Assembly (NCBI GenBank): GCA_021775915.1
Contig: JAJFGW010000049.1
Location: forward strand, 1 to 32,721
DNA length: 32,721 nt
Direction: 5' to 3'
DNA from: Alphaproteobacteria bacterium
GTDB lineage: Bacteria > Pseudomonadota > Alphaproteobacteria > Micavibrionales > Micavibrionaceae
Shown: positions 25,278 to 32,721 of the stretch, piece by piece
How the letters are laid out: every line of letters starts with the position of its first letter
Position numbering within the stretch: the stretch's first letter is position 1
Translations under genes and position numbers: made by a program
Notes under the pieces: generated by a model
The model's input: the letters and a program-made list of their open reading frames with translations, nothing else
The model's database searches: none
What the model was told of the DNA's origin: nothing

Positions 25278-26783
25278 ATGTTTCTCGGATTACAAAAATC
25301 ATCTGAAAATATTGCCCCCGTTACAAACGAGGTTTTGACGAGTGCGCAGATGCGTGAGTCTGACCGCCTGGCGATTGAGGGCGGTACACCTGGCTATGAT
25401 TTGATGGTCGCGGCGGGGCAGTCTGTGGCCAATATTGTTCATGAGAATTACCCGCAGCATGATGTTCTTATCCTGTGCGGTCCCGGCAATAATGGCGGGG
25501 ACGGTTTTGTCGCGGCGATGTTTTTAGAGAATATAGGGTGTGATGTAACGGTTATGAGCCTTGTTCCCGGGCGTAAATTTAAGGGCGATGCAAAGCGCGC
25601 CTTGAAGGACTGGGGCGGGAAGTTGCTTGGATTTAAGCGCTTGCCGGAAATGCCGGATAAAACGGTTGTGATAGATGCTGTTTTTGGCACAGGGCTATCA
25701 CAGCCTTTAGAAGCGCCTGTTACTGATATTTTTGAGGCCATTAAAAAACAAGGCTGGCCTGTGGTGGCGGTCGATATTCCAAGCGGGGTTAATGGCGATA
25801 CCGGGGAAGCTGATCCACATACGCTTGAAGCGTCTCAAAGTGTGACATTTTTTCGCAAAAAACTAGGCCATGTTTTGATGCCCGGATTGCCTTTGTGCGG
25901 GGCAGTGACCGTTCACGATATAGGTATCCCGGAGTCTGTGCTGGAGAAAACCGGCTTTAGCGTCATGGAAAATAAAACATCTATGTGGCAGGAGAAACTG
26001 CCGGAACACAAAGACAGCGATCATAAATACAGCCACGGGCATCTTGTTATACTGGGCGGCGGGCGTATGACCGGCGCGGCGCGTATGGCTTCGGAAGCGG
26101 CAATGCGGATGGGGGCAGGACTGTGCACGATTGTTGCGGATGAAGCGGCGGCGGTGGTTTATAAAAAAGCGGCGGCTCATGTTTTGTATGAGACTTTGCA
26201 AGGCTTTGATAGTTTTGCGAGTCATCTTGAGGATGAGCGCCGGAATGTGGCGTTAATGGGACCAGGGGCCGGGCTGGATGATGAGGAAGGACTGCGGGCT
26301 GCGGTGCTAGCGGTTCTTCAAACTGGGAAAACGGTGGTGCTGGATGCTGATGCGCTGACTTGTTTTGCTGATGCACCGGAAGCTTTATATGAAGCGCTTC
26401 ATGATAAATGTGTATTGACCCCGCATGAGGGGGAGTTTGCAAAGCTGTTTCCTGGTTTGGAAGGCGGTAAGCTCGAAAAAGCGATGAAGGCGGCTGATAT
26501 GACAGGGGCTATTATTCTGCTCAAAGGGCCGGACACGGCCATAGCCCAAAAGGGTAAGGCGCCTGTCGTTAATGTCCATGCTACGCCGTTTTTGGCCACA
26601 GCCGGGGCAGGGGACGTGCTCGCGGGTATTGTTGCCGGGCTTTTAGCGCAGCATATGGAGCCTTTCTATGCAGCTTGCGCCGGGGTCTGGATTCATGGCG
26701 AAGCAGGGGAACGCAAAGGGCCGGGACTTGTCGCGCCGGATATTATTGAAGAAATTCCTTCTATATTGCGCGATTTAGCTTGA
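25278..26783 (+). CDS. nnr: Bifunctional NAD(P)H-hydrate repair enzyme Nnr (epimerase + ADP-dependent dehydratase)
   Basis: A 501-residue fusion of both nicotinamide-nucleotide repair activities. The N-terminal YjeF_N-like epimerase (about 12-215) has GPGNNGGDGFVAAM and DAVFGTGLSQ, and interconverts R and S forms of NAD(P)HX. The C-terminal ribokinase-like dehydratase (about 235-500) has GGGRMTGAARMAS, GPGAGLD, VLDADALT, LTPHEGEFAKLF and the catalytic-loop TAGAGDVLAGIVAGLL, and restores NAD(P)H using ADP. The length matches E. coli Nnr. No clear Shine-Dalgarno is seen. It stands alone, followed by tRNA-Leu. Confidence 0.95.
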   Translation: MFLGLQKSSENIAPVTNEVLTSAQMRESDRLAIEGGTPGYDLMVAAGQSVANIVHENYPQHDVLILCGPGNNGGDGFVAAMFLENIGCDVTVMSLVPGRKFKGDAKRALKDWGGKLLGFKRLPEMPDKTVVIDAVFGTGLSQPLEAPVTDIFEAIKKQGWPVVAVDIPSGVNGDTGEADPHTLEASQSVTFFRKKLGHVLMPGLPLCGAVTVHDIGIPESVLEKTGFSVMENKTSMWQEKLPEHKDSDHKYSHGHLVILGGGRMTGAARMASEAAMRMGAGLCTIVADEAAAVVYKKAAAHVLYETLQGFDSFASHLEDERRNVALMGPGAGLDDEEGLRAAVLAVLQTGKTVVLDADALTCFADAPEALYEALHDKCVLTPHEGEFAKLFPGLEGGKLEKAMKAADMTGAIILLKGPDTAIAQKGKAPVVNVHATPFLATAGAGDVLAGIVAGLLAQHMEPFYAACAGVWIHGEAGERKGPGLVAPDIIEEIPSILRDLA

Positions 26784-26831
26784 ATTCTTCCGGTTATTTA
26801 TGTTCTTTAGTACGCTGCTCTAAATCACTAC

Positions 26832-26916
26832 GCGGATGTGGTGAAATTGGTAGACACGCAGGTTTTAGGTACCTGTGCCGTAAGGCGTAGGGGTTCAAGT
26901 CCCTTCATCCGCACCA
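26832..26916 (+). tRNA. tRNA-Leu (anticodon TAG)
   Basis: A class II tRNA of 85 bases. The acceptor stem is GCGGATG/CATCCGC with an encoded CCA. The anticodon arm CAGGT TTTAGGT ACCTG gives TAG, a long variable arm follows (TGCCGTAAGGCG), and the T arm holds GTTCAAGTC. Confidence 0.97.
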
Positions 26917-27005
26917 TCCTTCGCAGTAGCGAGACGAAGTCGAGCGTTTACGAGAAGGATGCCCTCCGAAGCCTTTGGCGTAGGGGGGGCTGTAGAATGC
27001 TTCGG
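26915..27005. repeat. Palindromic intergenic element downstream of tRNA-Leu
   Basis: Two hairpins are visible: CATCCTTC (26915-26922) pairs with GAAGGATG (26954-26961), and CCGAAG (26966-26971) pairs with CTTCGG (27000-27005). The interior motif GTAGCGAGACGAAGTCGAGCG looks like part of a dispersed repeat family. The left arm begins in the CCA end of the tRNA. No gene is seen in 26917-27098. Confidence 0.6.
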
Positions 27006-27098
27006 ATGACTTTCGCCATTGTACTCTTTACATAGCCCGCAGAAAGGGCTAAAACAGGCAAGTTTTAAAGCAAACCAAGGTTAAGCAAGGTAAAAGTT

Positions 27099-28574
27099 AT
27101 GCAGGTCAAAGAAGTCAAAAGCGAAGGTCTTAGTCACGAACTGGAAGTTACTGTTTCGGCAAAGGACATTGATAAAAAGATAGAGAGTCGCCTTCAGGAG
27201 TACGGTAAGACATTGAAGCTGCCGGGTTTTCGTCCGGGCAAAGTGCCACTGGATATTCTGAAGCAGCGCTACGGCAAAGCTGTTCTGGGCGAGGTGCTGG
27301 AAAGTGCTGTCAATGACAGTACACAAAAAGCTTTGACTGAAAAGAACTTGCGCCCTGCTCTTCAACCGAAAATTGAAGTTAAGGAGTTTGATGAAGGCAA
27401 AGACCTGATTTACTCCATGGCTTTGGAGACATTGCCAGAATTTGAAATTATGGATTTGAAAACCCTAAAGCTGGAAAGACCAACCACTAAGGCTGATAAA
27501 AAGGCCGTGGATGAAGCTTTGGAACGTATTTCCAAACAGCATCAGGATAGTGAGCCGGTTGACCGTGCCGCGAAGAATGGCGATGTCATCGTTATGGATT
27601 TTCATGGCAAAACCAAGGATGACGGTGTGGAGCATCCCGGTATGCACAGTCACGACCACCAGCTTGAGCTGGGCGGCGGGCAGTTCATTGAAGGGTTTGA
27701 AGAGCAGCTCGTAGGCAAGAAGGCCGGTGATAAAACAGATGTCGAAGTCACTTTCCCTGACCCTTATCACTCAGAAGACTTGGCCGGAAGAGATGCCATT
27801 TTTGCTGTGAATGTGAAAGAAGTTCGTGAAGCCAAAGCCTCTAAAATTGATGATGAGTTTGCCAAGAAGCTGGGTCTTGAAGATGAGAAAGCCCTTATAA
27901 AAGCTGTAGAAGAGCAAATTCAAAATGAATATGACCAGATAAGTCGTATGAAACTAAAACGCGCTTTACTTGATGATCTTGATGACAAGCATGAATTTGA
28001 AGTTCCTGCGGGCATGATGGATATGGAGTTCTCCAATATTAAACAGCAAATTGCTATGGAGAAACCGGATCAGGTGAAAGAGGGAACATTGGAGCTTTCT
28101 AAAGAGGAAGAAGACGAGCTCCACGCTATTTCCGAACGCCGTGTACGGTTGGGTATGATCTTGTCCGAAGTGGGCAGAAAAAATAATATTCAGATTAATG
28201 ATCAGGAATTACAGCGTGCTGTGATTACCGAAGCGCAACGTTATCCTGGGCAGGAAGCACAGATCTTTGAATATTACAAAAGTAATCAGCAGGCATTAGA
28301 AGCTCTGCGTGCGCCTGTGTTTGAAGACAAGGTTGTTGATTTTATTGTCGAGCTGGCAGGTGTCACGGACAAGGAAGTTTCTTTGGAAGTGTTGACAGCG
28401 GACGATGACGAAGACGAGTCTTATTTGGATAAGAAAAAAGACAAATCCTCTTCTTCTAAAAAGAAAACGGATTCGGGTGAGAAAAAAGAAATCAAGAATC
28501 CTGCGAAGAAAAGTGTATCAAAATCTACTGCTAAGAAAAAAAGCACTGAAACAAAATCTAAAAAAGCATCCTAA
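27099..28574 (+). CDS. tig: Trigger factor, ribosome-associated chaperone and peptidyl-prolyl isomerase
   Basis: A 491-residue trigger factor. The N-terminal ribosome-binding domain has the signature LPGFRPGKVPLDI. An FKBP-type isomerase domain spans about 160-245 (GDVIVMDFHGK, ELGGGQFIEGFEEQLVG). A helical substrate-binding C-terminal part follows. The final about 50 residues form an unusually long Lys/Ser-rich low-complexity tail (DKKKDKSSSSKKK and on) beyond the usual end of the protein. The ATG has AAGG about ten bases upstream. The next genes, clpP and lon, are its standard partners. Confidence 0.96.
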   Translation: MQVKEVKSEGLSHELEVTVSAKDIDKKIESRLQEYGKTLKLPGFRPGKVPLDILKQRYGKAVLGEVLESAVNDSTQKALTEKNLRPALQPKIEVKEFDEGKDLIYSMALETLPEFEIMDLKTLKLERPTTKADKKAVDEALERISKQHQDSEPVDRAAKNGDVIVMDFHGKTKDDGVEHPGMHSHDHQLELGGGQFIEGFEEQLVGKKAGDKTDVEVTFPDPYHSEDLAGRDAIFAVNVKEVREAKASKIDDEFAKKLGLEDEKALIKAVEEQIQNEYDQISRMKLKRALLDDLDDKHEFEVPAGMMDMEFSNIKQQIAMEKPDQVKEGTLELSKEEEDELHAISERRVRLGMILSEVGRKNNIQINDQELQRAVITEAQRYPGQEAQIFEYYKSNQQALEALRAPVFEDKVVDFIVELAGVTDKEVSLEVLTADDDEDESYLDKKKDKSSSSKKKTDSGEKKEIKNPAKKSVSKSTAKKKSTETKSKKAS

Positions 28575-28606
28575 ATCATTTTCGGGTAATTTTTCATTAC
28601 CTCTTG

Positions 28607-28639
28607 AACAAACCGTGTCGGCGCGATACGGTTTGTTTT
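28607..28639 (+). terminator. Rho-independent terminator after tig
   Basis: AACAAACCGT (28607-28616) pairs with ACGGTTTGTT (28628-28637). The stem extends through a G-U pair and TCG/CGA to a 3-base loop, and TTTT runs through the 3' side. It separates tig from clpP, so clpP probably has its own promoter in the next 40 bp. Confidence 0.75.
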
Positions 28640-28677
28640 AGTATCTGCAACTTTTAACAACAGAAGAAGTATCCAAA

Positions 28678-29319
28678 ATGTCAGAACGTGACCCTGTAAG
28701 TGAATTTCATAATTTTTTAGTTCCTACCGTTATTGAGACAACAAACCGGGGAGAGCGGGCTTATGATATTTTCTCTCGTTTGTTGAAGGAGCGCATTATT
28801 TTCCTGACCGGTGAAGTGAATGACTCTGTGTCCAGTTTGATTTGTGCGCAGCTTTTGTTCCTTGAGTCGGAAAACCCGAAGAAGGATATTTCTTTTTATA
28901 TTAATTCACCGGGCGGGGTTGTGACCTCAGGTATGGCGATGTATGACACGATGCAATACATCAAGCCGCCGGTTTCAACTGTATGTATTGGTCAGGCCGC
29001 TTCCATGGGGTCTCTTCTTTTGGCTGCAGGTGAAGCCGGAAAACGTTTTGCTCTGCCGAATGCTCGTATCATGATTCACCAGCCAAGCGGCGGTGCCCAA
29101 GGACAGGCAACGGACATAGAAATTCAGGCTAAAGAAATCCTGCGTTTACGCGCGAAACTGAATAGTATCTACGTCCATCACACCGGGCAGAAACTGACAA
29201 TGATCGAAAAATCTATGGAGCGTGATAACTTCATGTCTGCTGATGAAGCTCAAAAGTTTGGTTTGATTGACGAGGTTGTTGAATCTCGTGCTGAGCTGAG
29301 TGATAAAAAGGGCAAATAA
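28678..29319 (+). CDS. clpP: ATP-dependent Clp protease proteolytic subunit
   Basis: A 213-residue ClpP with the serine protease triad Ser109 ([11 protein letters not shown]), His134 ([15 protein letters not shown]) and Asp183. The spacing of 25 and 49 residues is identical to E. coli ClpP. It forms the tetradecameric barrel and needs a Clp ATPase such as ClpX or ClpA to feed it substrates. The N-terminal propeptide is short. The clpX gene that normally follows in alphaproteobacteria is missing here; the next gene is lon, 183 bp away. Confidence 0.97.
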   Translation: MSERDPVSEFHNFLVPTVIETTNRGERAYDIFSRLLKERIIFLTGEVNDSVSSLICAQLLFLESENPKKDISFYINSPGGVVTSGMAMYDTMQYIKPPVSTVCIGQAASMGSLLLAAGEAGKRFALPNARIMIHQPSGGAQGQATDIEIQAKEILRLRAKLNSIYVHHTGQKLTMIEKSMERDNFMSADEAQKFGLIDEVVESRAELSDKKGK

Positions 29320-29454
29320 AGCCCGAACTTACTGAAATTTAAGGATGTTTTTTTCGGCCTTGATTTTTTTTAATAAAAAAACAGTTTAATGAGTGAGGAG
29401 AGTGGCGTTAGCAACGTTCCCTTAACACTCATGTAATATGATACAATTGATTGG

Positions 29455-29467
29455 TGTTTATTAAACA
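29455..29467. promoter_or_regulatory. Small palindrome upstream of lon
   Basis: TGTTTATTAAACA is a perfect 13-base palindrome 36 bp before the lon ATG. It could bind a regulator, but it is AT-rich and short, so chance is possible. Confidence 0.2.
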
Positions 29468-29502
29468 TCGTCTCATTCCTTTAACTGAAAGCATAAGATC
29501 AC

Positions 29503-31923
29503 ATGATTGGATTATCTTCTTCAAAAGAGAATTTACTGCCGGTTTTACCGTTGCGTGACATCGTTGTGTTCCCGCATATGATTGTGCCCCTGTTTGTTGG
29601 GCGTGAAAAATCCGTGCAGGCACTTGAACATGTTATGCAGGAAGACAAGCAAGTTCTGCTTGTGACCCAGAAATCGCCCTCAGAAGACGATCCGGGGGTT
29701 AATGATCTTTACGATGTTGGTACCGTAGGGACTATTTTACAACTTCTCAAGTTGCCGGACGGCACGGTGAAGGTTCTGGTCGAAGGGAACCGGCGGGTTA
29801 AGGTTGATAAGTATGATGATGAAGAAAGCTATCTTCAAGCGTTGGTCGCGGATGTTAATGATGAAACGCCGGTTAATGATGAGCTTGAAGCCTTGGTAAG
29901 GACTGTGGTTTCCGGGTTTGAGCAGTATGTGAAACTTAACAAGAAGATTCCACCAGAAGTCATCGCTTCTGTTAACCAGATTGAAGAACCGTCAAAGTTG
30001 TCCGATACAATCTCGGCGCATCTCGCTCTTAAAATAGAGGAAAAGCAGGAGTTATTGGCGCTTATTAATACGGCGGAAAGACTGGAAAAAATATACGGCT
30101 TTATGGAAGGTGAGATTGGCGTTCTTCAGGTCGAAAAGCGTGTGCGTAATCGCGTCAAGCGTCAGATGGAGAAAACCCAGCGTGAGTATTATCTGAATGA
30201 GCAAATGAAGGCCATTCAGAAGGAAATGGGCGAATCCGGAGAAGGTTTTGATGAGCTGGATGATTTGGAAAAAAAGATCGAAGAAACCAAGCTTTCTGAT
30301 GAGGCTAGAGAGAAAGCCGGACAGGAACTAAAAAAACTGCGGCAAATGAGTCCTATGTCAGCTGAAGCCACAGTTGTTCGTAATTATATGGACTGGATGT
30401 TATCTGTGCCGTGGGAAAAGCGTACCCGTGTCAAGAAAGACATAAAGGGCTCTCAAAAGACGCTTGATAAGGAGCATTATGGGCTGGATAAGGTCAAGGA
30501 ACGTATTCTTGAATATCTCGCCGTACAAACCAGAACAAAAAAGGTCAAAGGGCCTATCCTTTGTCTTGTTGGGCCGCCAGGGGTTGGTAAGACATCTCTG
30601 GGTAAATCTATCGCAGGGGCAACAAACCGTAATTTTGTGCGCATGTCTTTGGGCGGTGTACGCGATGAAAGTGAGATTCGTGGCCACAGGCGCACCTATA
30701 TTGGCGCTTTGCCGGGTAAGGTCATTCAGGGCATGAAGAAAGCGGATTCAAGTAACCCTCTGTTTCTGCTCGACGAGGTCGATAAGTTAGGCTCTGATTG
30801 GCGCGGTGACCCCAGCTCAGCATTGCTGGAAGTTCTTGATCCCGAGCAAAATGATAAATTTCAGGACCATTACATGGAAGTGGATTATGATTTGTCGGAT
30901 GTCATGTTTGTTTGTACCGCCAATACAACAGCCACGCTGCCGCGGCCTTTAATGGACCGTATGGAAATTATCCGTATCTCCGGTTACACGGAAGAAGAAA
31001 AGCTTGAAATTGTTAAACGGCATTTGCTGAATAAGCAGATAGAGGCTGCCGGTCTGAAAAAGAATGAGTTTAAGCTCAATGATTCGGCTATTCGTCATCT
31101 TATCCGTTACTACACTCGCGAGGCGGGCGTACGGAGTCTGGAGCGTGAAATCGCTAATCTTTGCCGTAAAGCGATTAAAGACATTCTGATGAATGGTAAA
31201 AAACATGTCCATATTACGATGCGCAATATTGAAAAATATGCCGGCGTGCGTAAATTCCGTTACGGGGAAGTTGAGGAGCAGGACCGCGTTGGTGTTGTGA
31301 ATGGACTTGCTTACACGGAATCCGGAGGTGATTTGCTCTCTATTGAGGCTATTACGATGCCGGGTAAAGAAGGCAAAGTTACGACGACCGGTAATATTAA
31401 AGAGGTTATGAAGGAATCTGTCACTGTGGCGGAAATGCTGACAAAATCACGCGCCATGCAGTTTGGTATCAAACAGGAAAATCTGGAAAAAACCAGCATT
31501 CATGTTCACGTACCGGATGGTGCGACACCGAAAGATGGCCCCTCAGCCGGAGCGGCGATGACAACAGCTATTATTTCTGCGCTCACTGGTATTGAAGTGC
31601 GCCGGGAAGTTGCCATGACGGGGGAAATTAATTTGCGCGGCTATGTGACGGCGATTGGCGGGCTGAAGGAAAAGCTTTTGGCGGCGTTGCGCGGTGGCAT
31701 TACAAAGGTTCTTATTCCTAAAGATAACGAAAAAGATTTGCCGGATATTCCTGATAAGGTGAAAAAACACATCGAAATCGTGCCTGTTAATACGATCGAA
31801 GAAGTGTTGTCTCACGCTCTTATTCGCCTGCCAGAACCGATTTTGGCGGAAAATAAGGAAAAAATAGAGCAAATTCCTTCGAAAAGTGCAGAAAACAAGG
31901 GTGAAGGCGTAATTCGCCATTGA
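29503..31923 (+). CDS. lon: ATP-dependent protease La (Lon)
   Basis: An 806-residue LonA protease. The N-terminal substrate-binding domain begins [16 protein letters not shown]. The AAA+ module has Walker [14 protein letters not shown] and Walker [11 protein letters not shown]. The protease domain has the catalytic dyad Ser681 (KDGPSAGAA) and Lys724 ([10 protein letters not shown]), 43 residues apart as in E. coli Lon. The hexamer degrades misfolded and regulatory proteins in the cytoplasm. It lies between clpP and hupB, the usual alphaproteobacterial order except for the missing clpX. Confidence 0.97.
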   Translation: MIGLSSSKENLLPVLPLRDIVVFPHMIVPLFVGREKSVQALEHVMQEDKQVLLVTQKSPSEDDPGVNDLYDVGTVGTILQLLKLPDGTVKVLVEGNRRVKVDKYDDEESYLQALVADVNDETPVNDELEALVRTVVSGFEQYVKLNKKIPPEVIASVNQIEEPSKLSDTISAHLALKIEEKQELLALINTAERLEKIYGFMEGEIGVLQVEKRVRNRVKRQMEKTQREYYLNEQMKAIQKEMGESGEGFDELDDLEKKIEETKLSDEAREKAGQELKKLRQMSPMSAEATVVRNYMDWMLSVPWEKRTRVKKDIKGSQKTLDKEHYGLDKVKERILEYLAVQTRTKKVKGPILCLVGPPGVGKTSLGKSIAGATNRNFVRMSLGGVRDESEIRGHRRTYIGALPGKVIQGMKKADSSNPLFLLDEVDKLGSDWRGDPSSALLEVLDPEQNDKFQDHYMEVDYDLSDVMFVCTANTTATLPRPLMDRMEIIRISGYTEEEKLEIVKRHLLNKQIEAAGLKKNEFKLNDSAIRHLIRYYTREAGVRSLEREIANLCRKAIKDILMNGKKHVHITMRNIEKYAGVRKFRYGEVEEQDRVGVVNGLAYTESGGDLLSIEAITMPGKEGKVTTTGNIKEVMKESVTVAEMLTKSRAMQFGIKQENLEKTSIHVHVPDGATPKDGPSAGAAMTTAIISALTGIEVRREVAMTGEINLRGYVTAIGGLKEKLLAALRGGITKVLIPKDNEKDLPDIPDKVKKHIEIVPVNTIEEVLSHALIRLPEPILAENKEKIEQIPSKSAENKGEGVIRH

Positions 31924-32012
31924 TCCCCTGAAAATATCATCGTATAACTGATTCGTCCGAAGCGTTGGTCTCCTTGCATTAGAGGATGCTCAACTGCTGA
32001 AAGACCTGTCAT

Positions 32013-32045
32013 TTCTTTTGAAGTTTTTTAAAATTCTTTTGAAGT
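32013..32045 (+). repeat. 12-bp direct repeat upstream of hupB
   Basis: TTCTTTTGAAGT occurs at 32013-32024 and again at 32034-32045, 21 bp apart (two helical turns), in the lon-hupB intergenic region. The spacing would suit a pair of protein sites on one DNA face. Confidence 0.5.
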
Positions 32046-32095
32046 GGTGGAGGAAAACTTATTGATTGTCATTAACTTAAACAAAGGGGATTCCC

Positions 32096-32374
32096 ATGAA
32101 TAAACAAGAGCTCGTAACTGAAGTAGCTAAAAAAGCTGATCTGCCAAAAACAAAAGCGCAAGCTGCTGTTGAAGCAATTTTTGACAGCATCAAAATGACG
32201 CTGAAAAAAGGCGGCGAAGTTCGTCTGGTTGGTTTTGGTACATTCACTGTTGCTAACCGTGCAGCCACAACAGGCCGCAACCCACGCACTGGCGAAAAAA
32301 TCAACATTCCTGCTTCTAAACAGCCTAAGTTTAAAGCTGGTAAAGATCTCAAAGAAGCTGTTAACAAGAAGTAG
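32096..32374 (+). CDS. hupB: DNA-binding protein HU
   Basis: A 92-residue HU/IHF-family nucleoid protein. Typical segments are MNKQELVTEVAKKADL, the VRLVGFGTFTVANRAATTGR core, and the arm with GRNPRTGEKINIPASK, whose proline bends DNA. HU dimers compact and bend chromosomal DNA without strict sequence specificity. The ATG has AAGGGG eight bases upstream. Codon choice is clean and biased, as expected of a highly expressed gene. A strong terminator follows. Confidence 0.97.
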   Translation: MNKQELVTEVAKKADLPKTKAQAAVEAIFDSIKMTLKKGGEVRLVGFGTFTVANRAATTGRNPRTGEKINIPASKQPKFKAGKDLKEAVNKK

Positions 32375-32407
32375 TATATACTTTTTGAACAGTTCTTTAT
32401 GTTTACG

Positions 32408-32441
32408 CTTCGGCCTTGCAAATAAATATGCAGGGCCGAAG
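32408..32441 (+). terminator. Rho-independent terminator after hupB
   Basis: CTTCGGCC-T-TGCA pairs with TGCA-G-GGCCGAAG (13-bp stem with one U-G pair, 8-base AT loop), followed by a T-rich run at 32442-32449. Confidence 0.85.
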
Positions 32442-32452
32442 TCTTATTTAGG

Positions 32453-32481
32453 TTGAAATTTGCTTCGAATTCTGTTTATTT
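32453..32481 (+). promoter_or_regulatory. Possible promoter of tRNA-Val
   Basis: TTGAAA (32453-32458) and TTATTT (32476-32481) with a 17-bp spacer, about 28 bp before the tRNA. The -10 is weak. Confidence 0.35.
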
Positions 32482-32509
32482 CTTACCTCTTCTCTACTCT
32501 TGATGAGAA

Positions 32510-32585
32510 GGGCGGTTAGCTCAGTTGGGAGAGCACCTCGTTTACACCGAGGGGGTCGGGAGTTCAAGCCTCTCACCGCCCACCA
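32510..32585 (+). tRNA. tRNA-Val (anticodon TAC)
   Basis: The acceptor stem is GGGCGGT/ACCGCCC, with discriminator A and an encoded CCA. The anticodon arm CCTCG TTTACAC CGAGG gives TAC, and the T arm holds GTTCAAGC. A T-rich stretch follows at 32586. The remaining 32592-32721 is AT-rich, with a purine-rich AAGGGG near the edge, and has no gene I can support. Confidence 0.97.
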
Positions 32586-32721
32586 TTTTTTCTCTATTCC
32601 CAGTCTTTTTTATGGACAAGACAAACTTGTTATTTTGATATTTTTAAAGCCATAAGTTGTTAACACAAATTCAACTGTTTTTTTGTACAATATACATAAC
32701 AGGCAAGGGGAATTGGAAGGG

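Noticed and set aside
26047-26442. 131-codon Pro/His-rich minus-strand frame
   Set aside because: Antisense to the dehydratase domain of Nnr; composition reflects the complementary Gly/Ala codons.
26838-27035. Plus-strand open frame starting MVKLVDTQVLGT
   Set aside because: It is a chance translation of tRNA-Leu and the palindrome behind it.
29346-29382. A/T-only inverted repeat (TGTTTTTTT/AAAAAAACA) as the clpP terminator
   Set aside because: The stem has almost no GC and the loop is long, so it is not a convincing terminator.
1-32721. CRISPR array, prophage or transposase
   Set aside because: No regularly spaced short repeats and no phage or transposase motifs were seen in any frame.

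Overview
The window reads as chromosomal DNA of a Gram-negative alphaproteobacterium of medium GC. The supporting signs are an LptD outer-membrane assembly protein, an alphaproteobacterial-type ParE, a tig-clpP-lon-hupB protein quality-control block, a type I glutamine synthetase with an adenylylation site, and a dispersed hairpin repeat often seen in such genomes. I cannot place it to family. Genes are densely packed on both strands, and there is no prophage, transposase or CRISPR array.

Layout. (1) 1-2757, minus: the N-terminal 919 codons of a very large exported subtilisin/kexin-like protease with a P domain, RTX-type calcium repeats and tandem 116-residue repeats; its C-terminus lies outside the window. 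(2) 2832-6406, minus: a catabolic operon kbl-tdh-hmgA (threonine to glycine plus acetyl-CoA, and homogentisate ring cleavage). (3) 6514-13761, plus: a sodium:solute symporter, an RhlE-type RNA helicase, lptD and an SLC13-type permease with RCK domains. (4) 13771-16733, minus: a membrane-anchored AsmA-like protein, a His-rich exported protein and three small exported proteins. The middle one of these three is a visible chimera of its two neighbours, created by a tandem duplication of about 295 bp. (5) 16756-18798, minus: parE. (6) 18879-20881, plus: a double-hotdog thioesterase coupled to an exported protein of unknown function. (7) 20893-22347, minus: glnA. (8) tRNA-His, a small membrane protein, a MuiA-like (DUF4139) exported protein, a long hairpin repeat, a 135-residue unknown protein and the NAD(P)HX repair enzyme Nnr. 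(9) tRNA-Leu, a second palindromic repeat, then tig, clpP, lon, hupB and tRNA-Val.

How the genes work together. The kbl/tdh pair performs the two-step threonine dehydrogenase pathway, and hmgA feeds aromatic amino acid carbon towards fumarate and acetoacetate. Tig, ClpP, Lon and HU form the usual alphaproteobacterial proteostasis cluster, but clpX, normally between clpP and lon, is absent here. LptD belongs to LPS export. The small exported proteins next to parE are uncharacterised and are the most novel part of the window, together with the mosaic protease.

All protein calls come from reading translations and motifs by eye; no database search was run. Promoter and terminator calls are pattern matches only.
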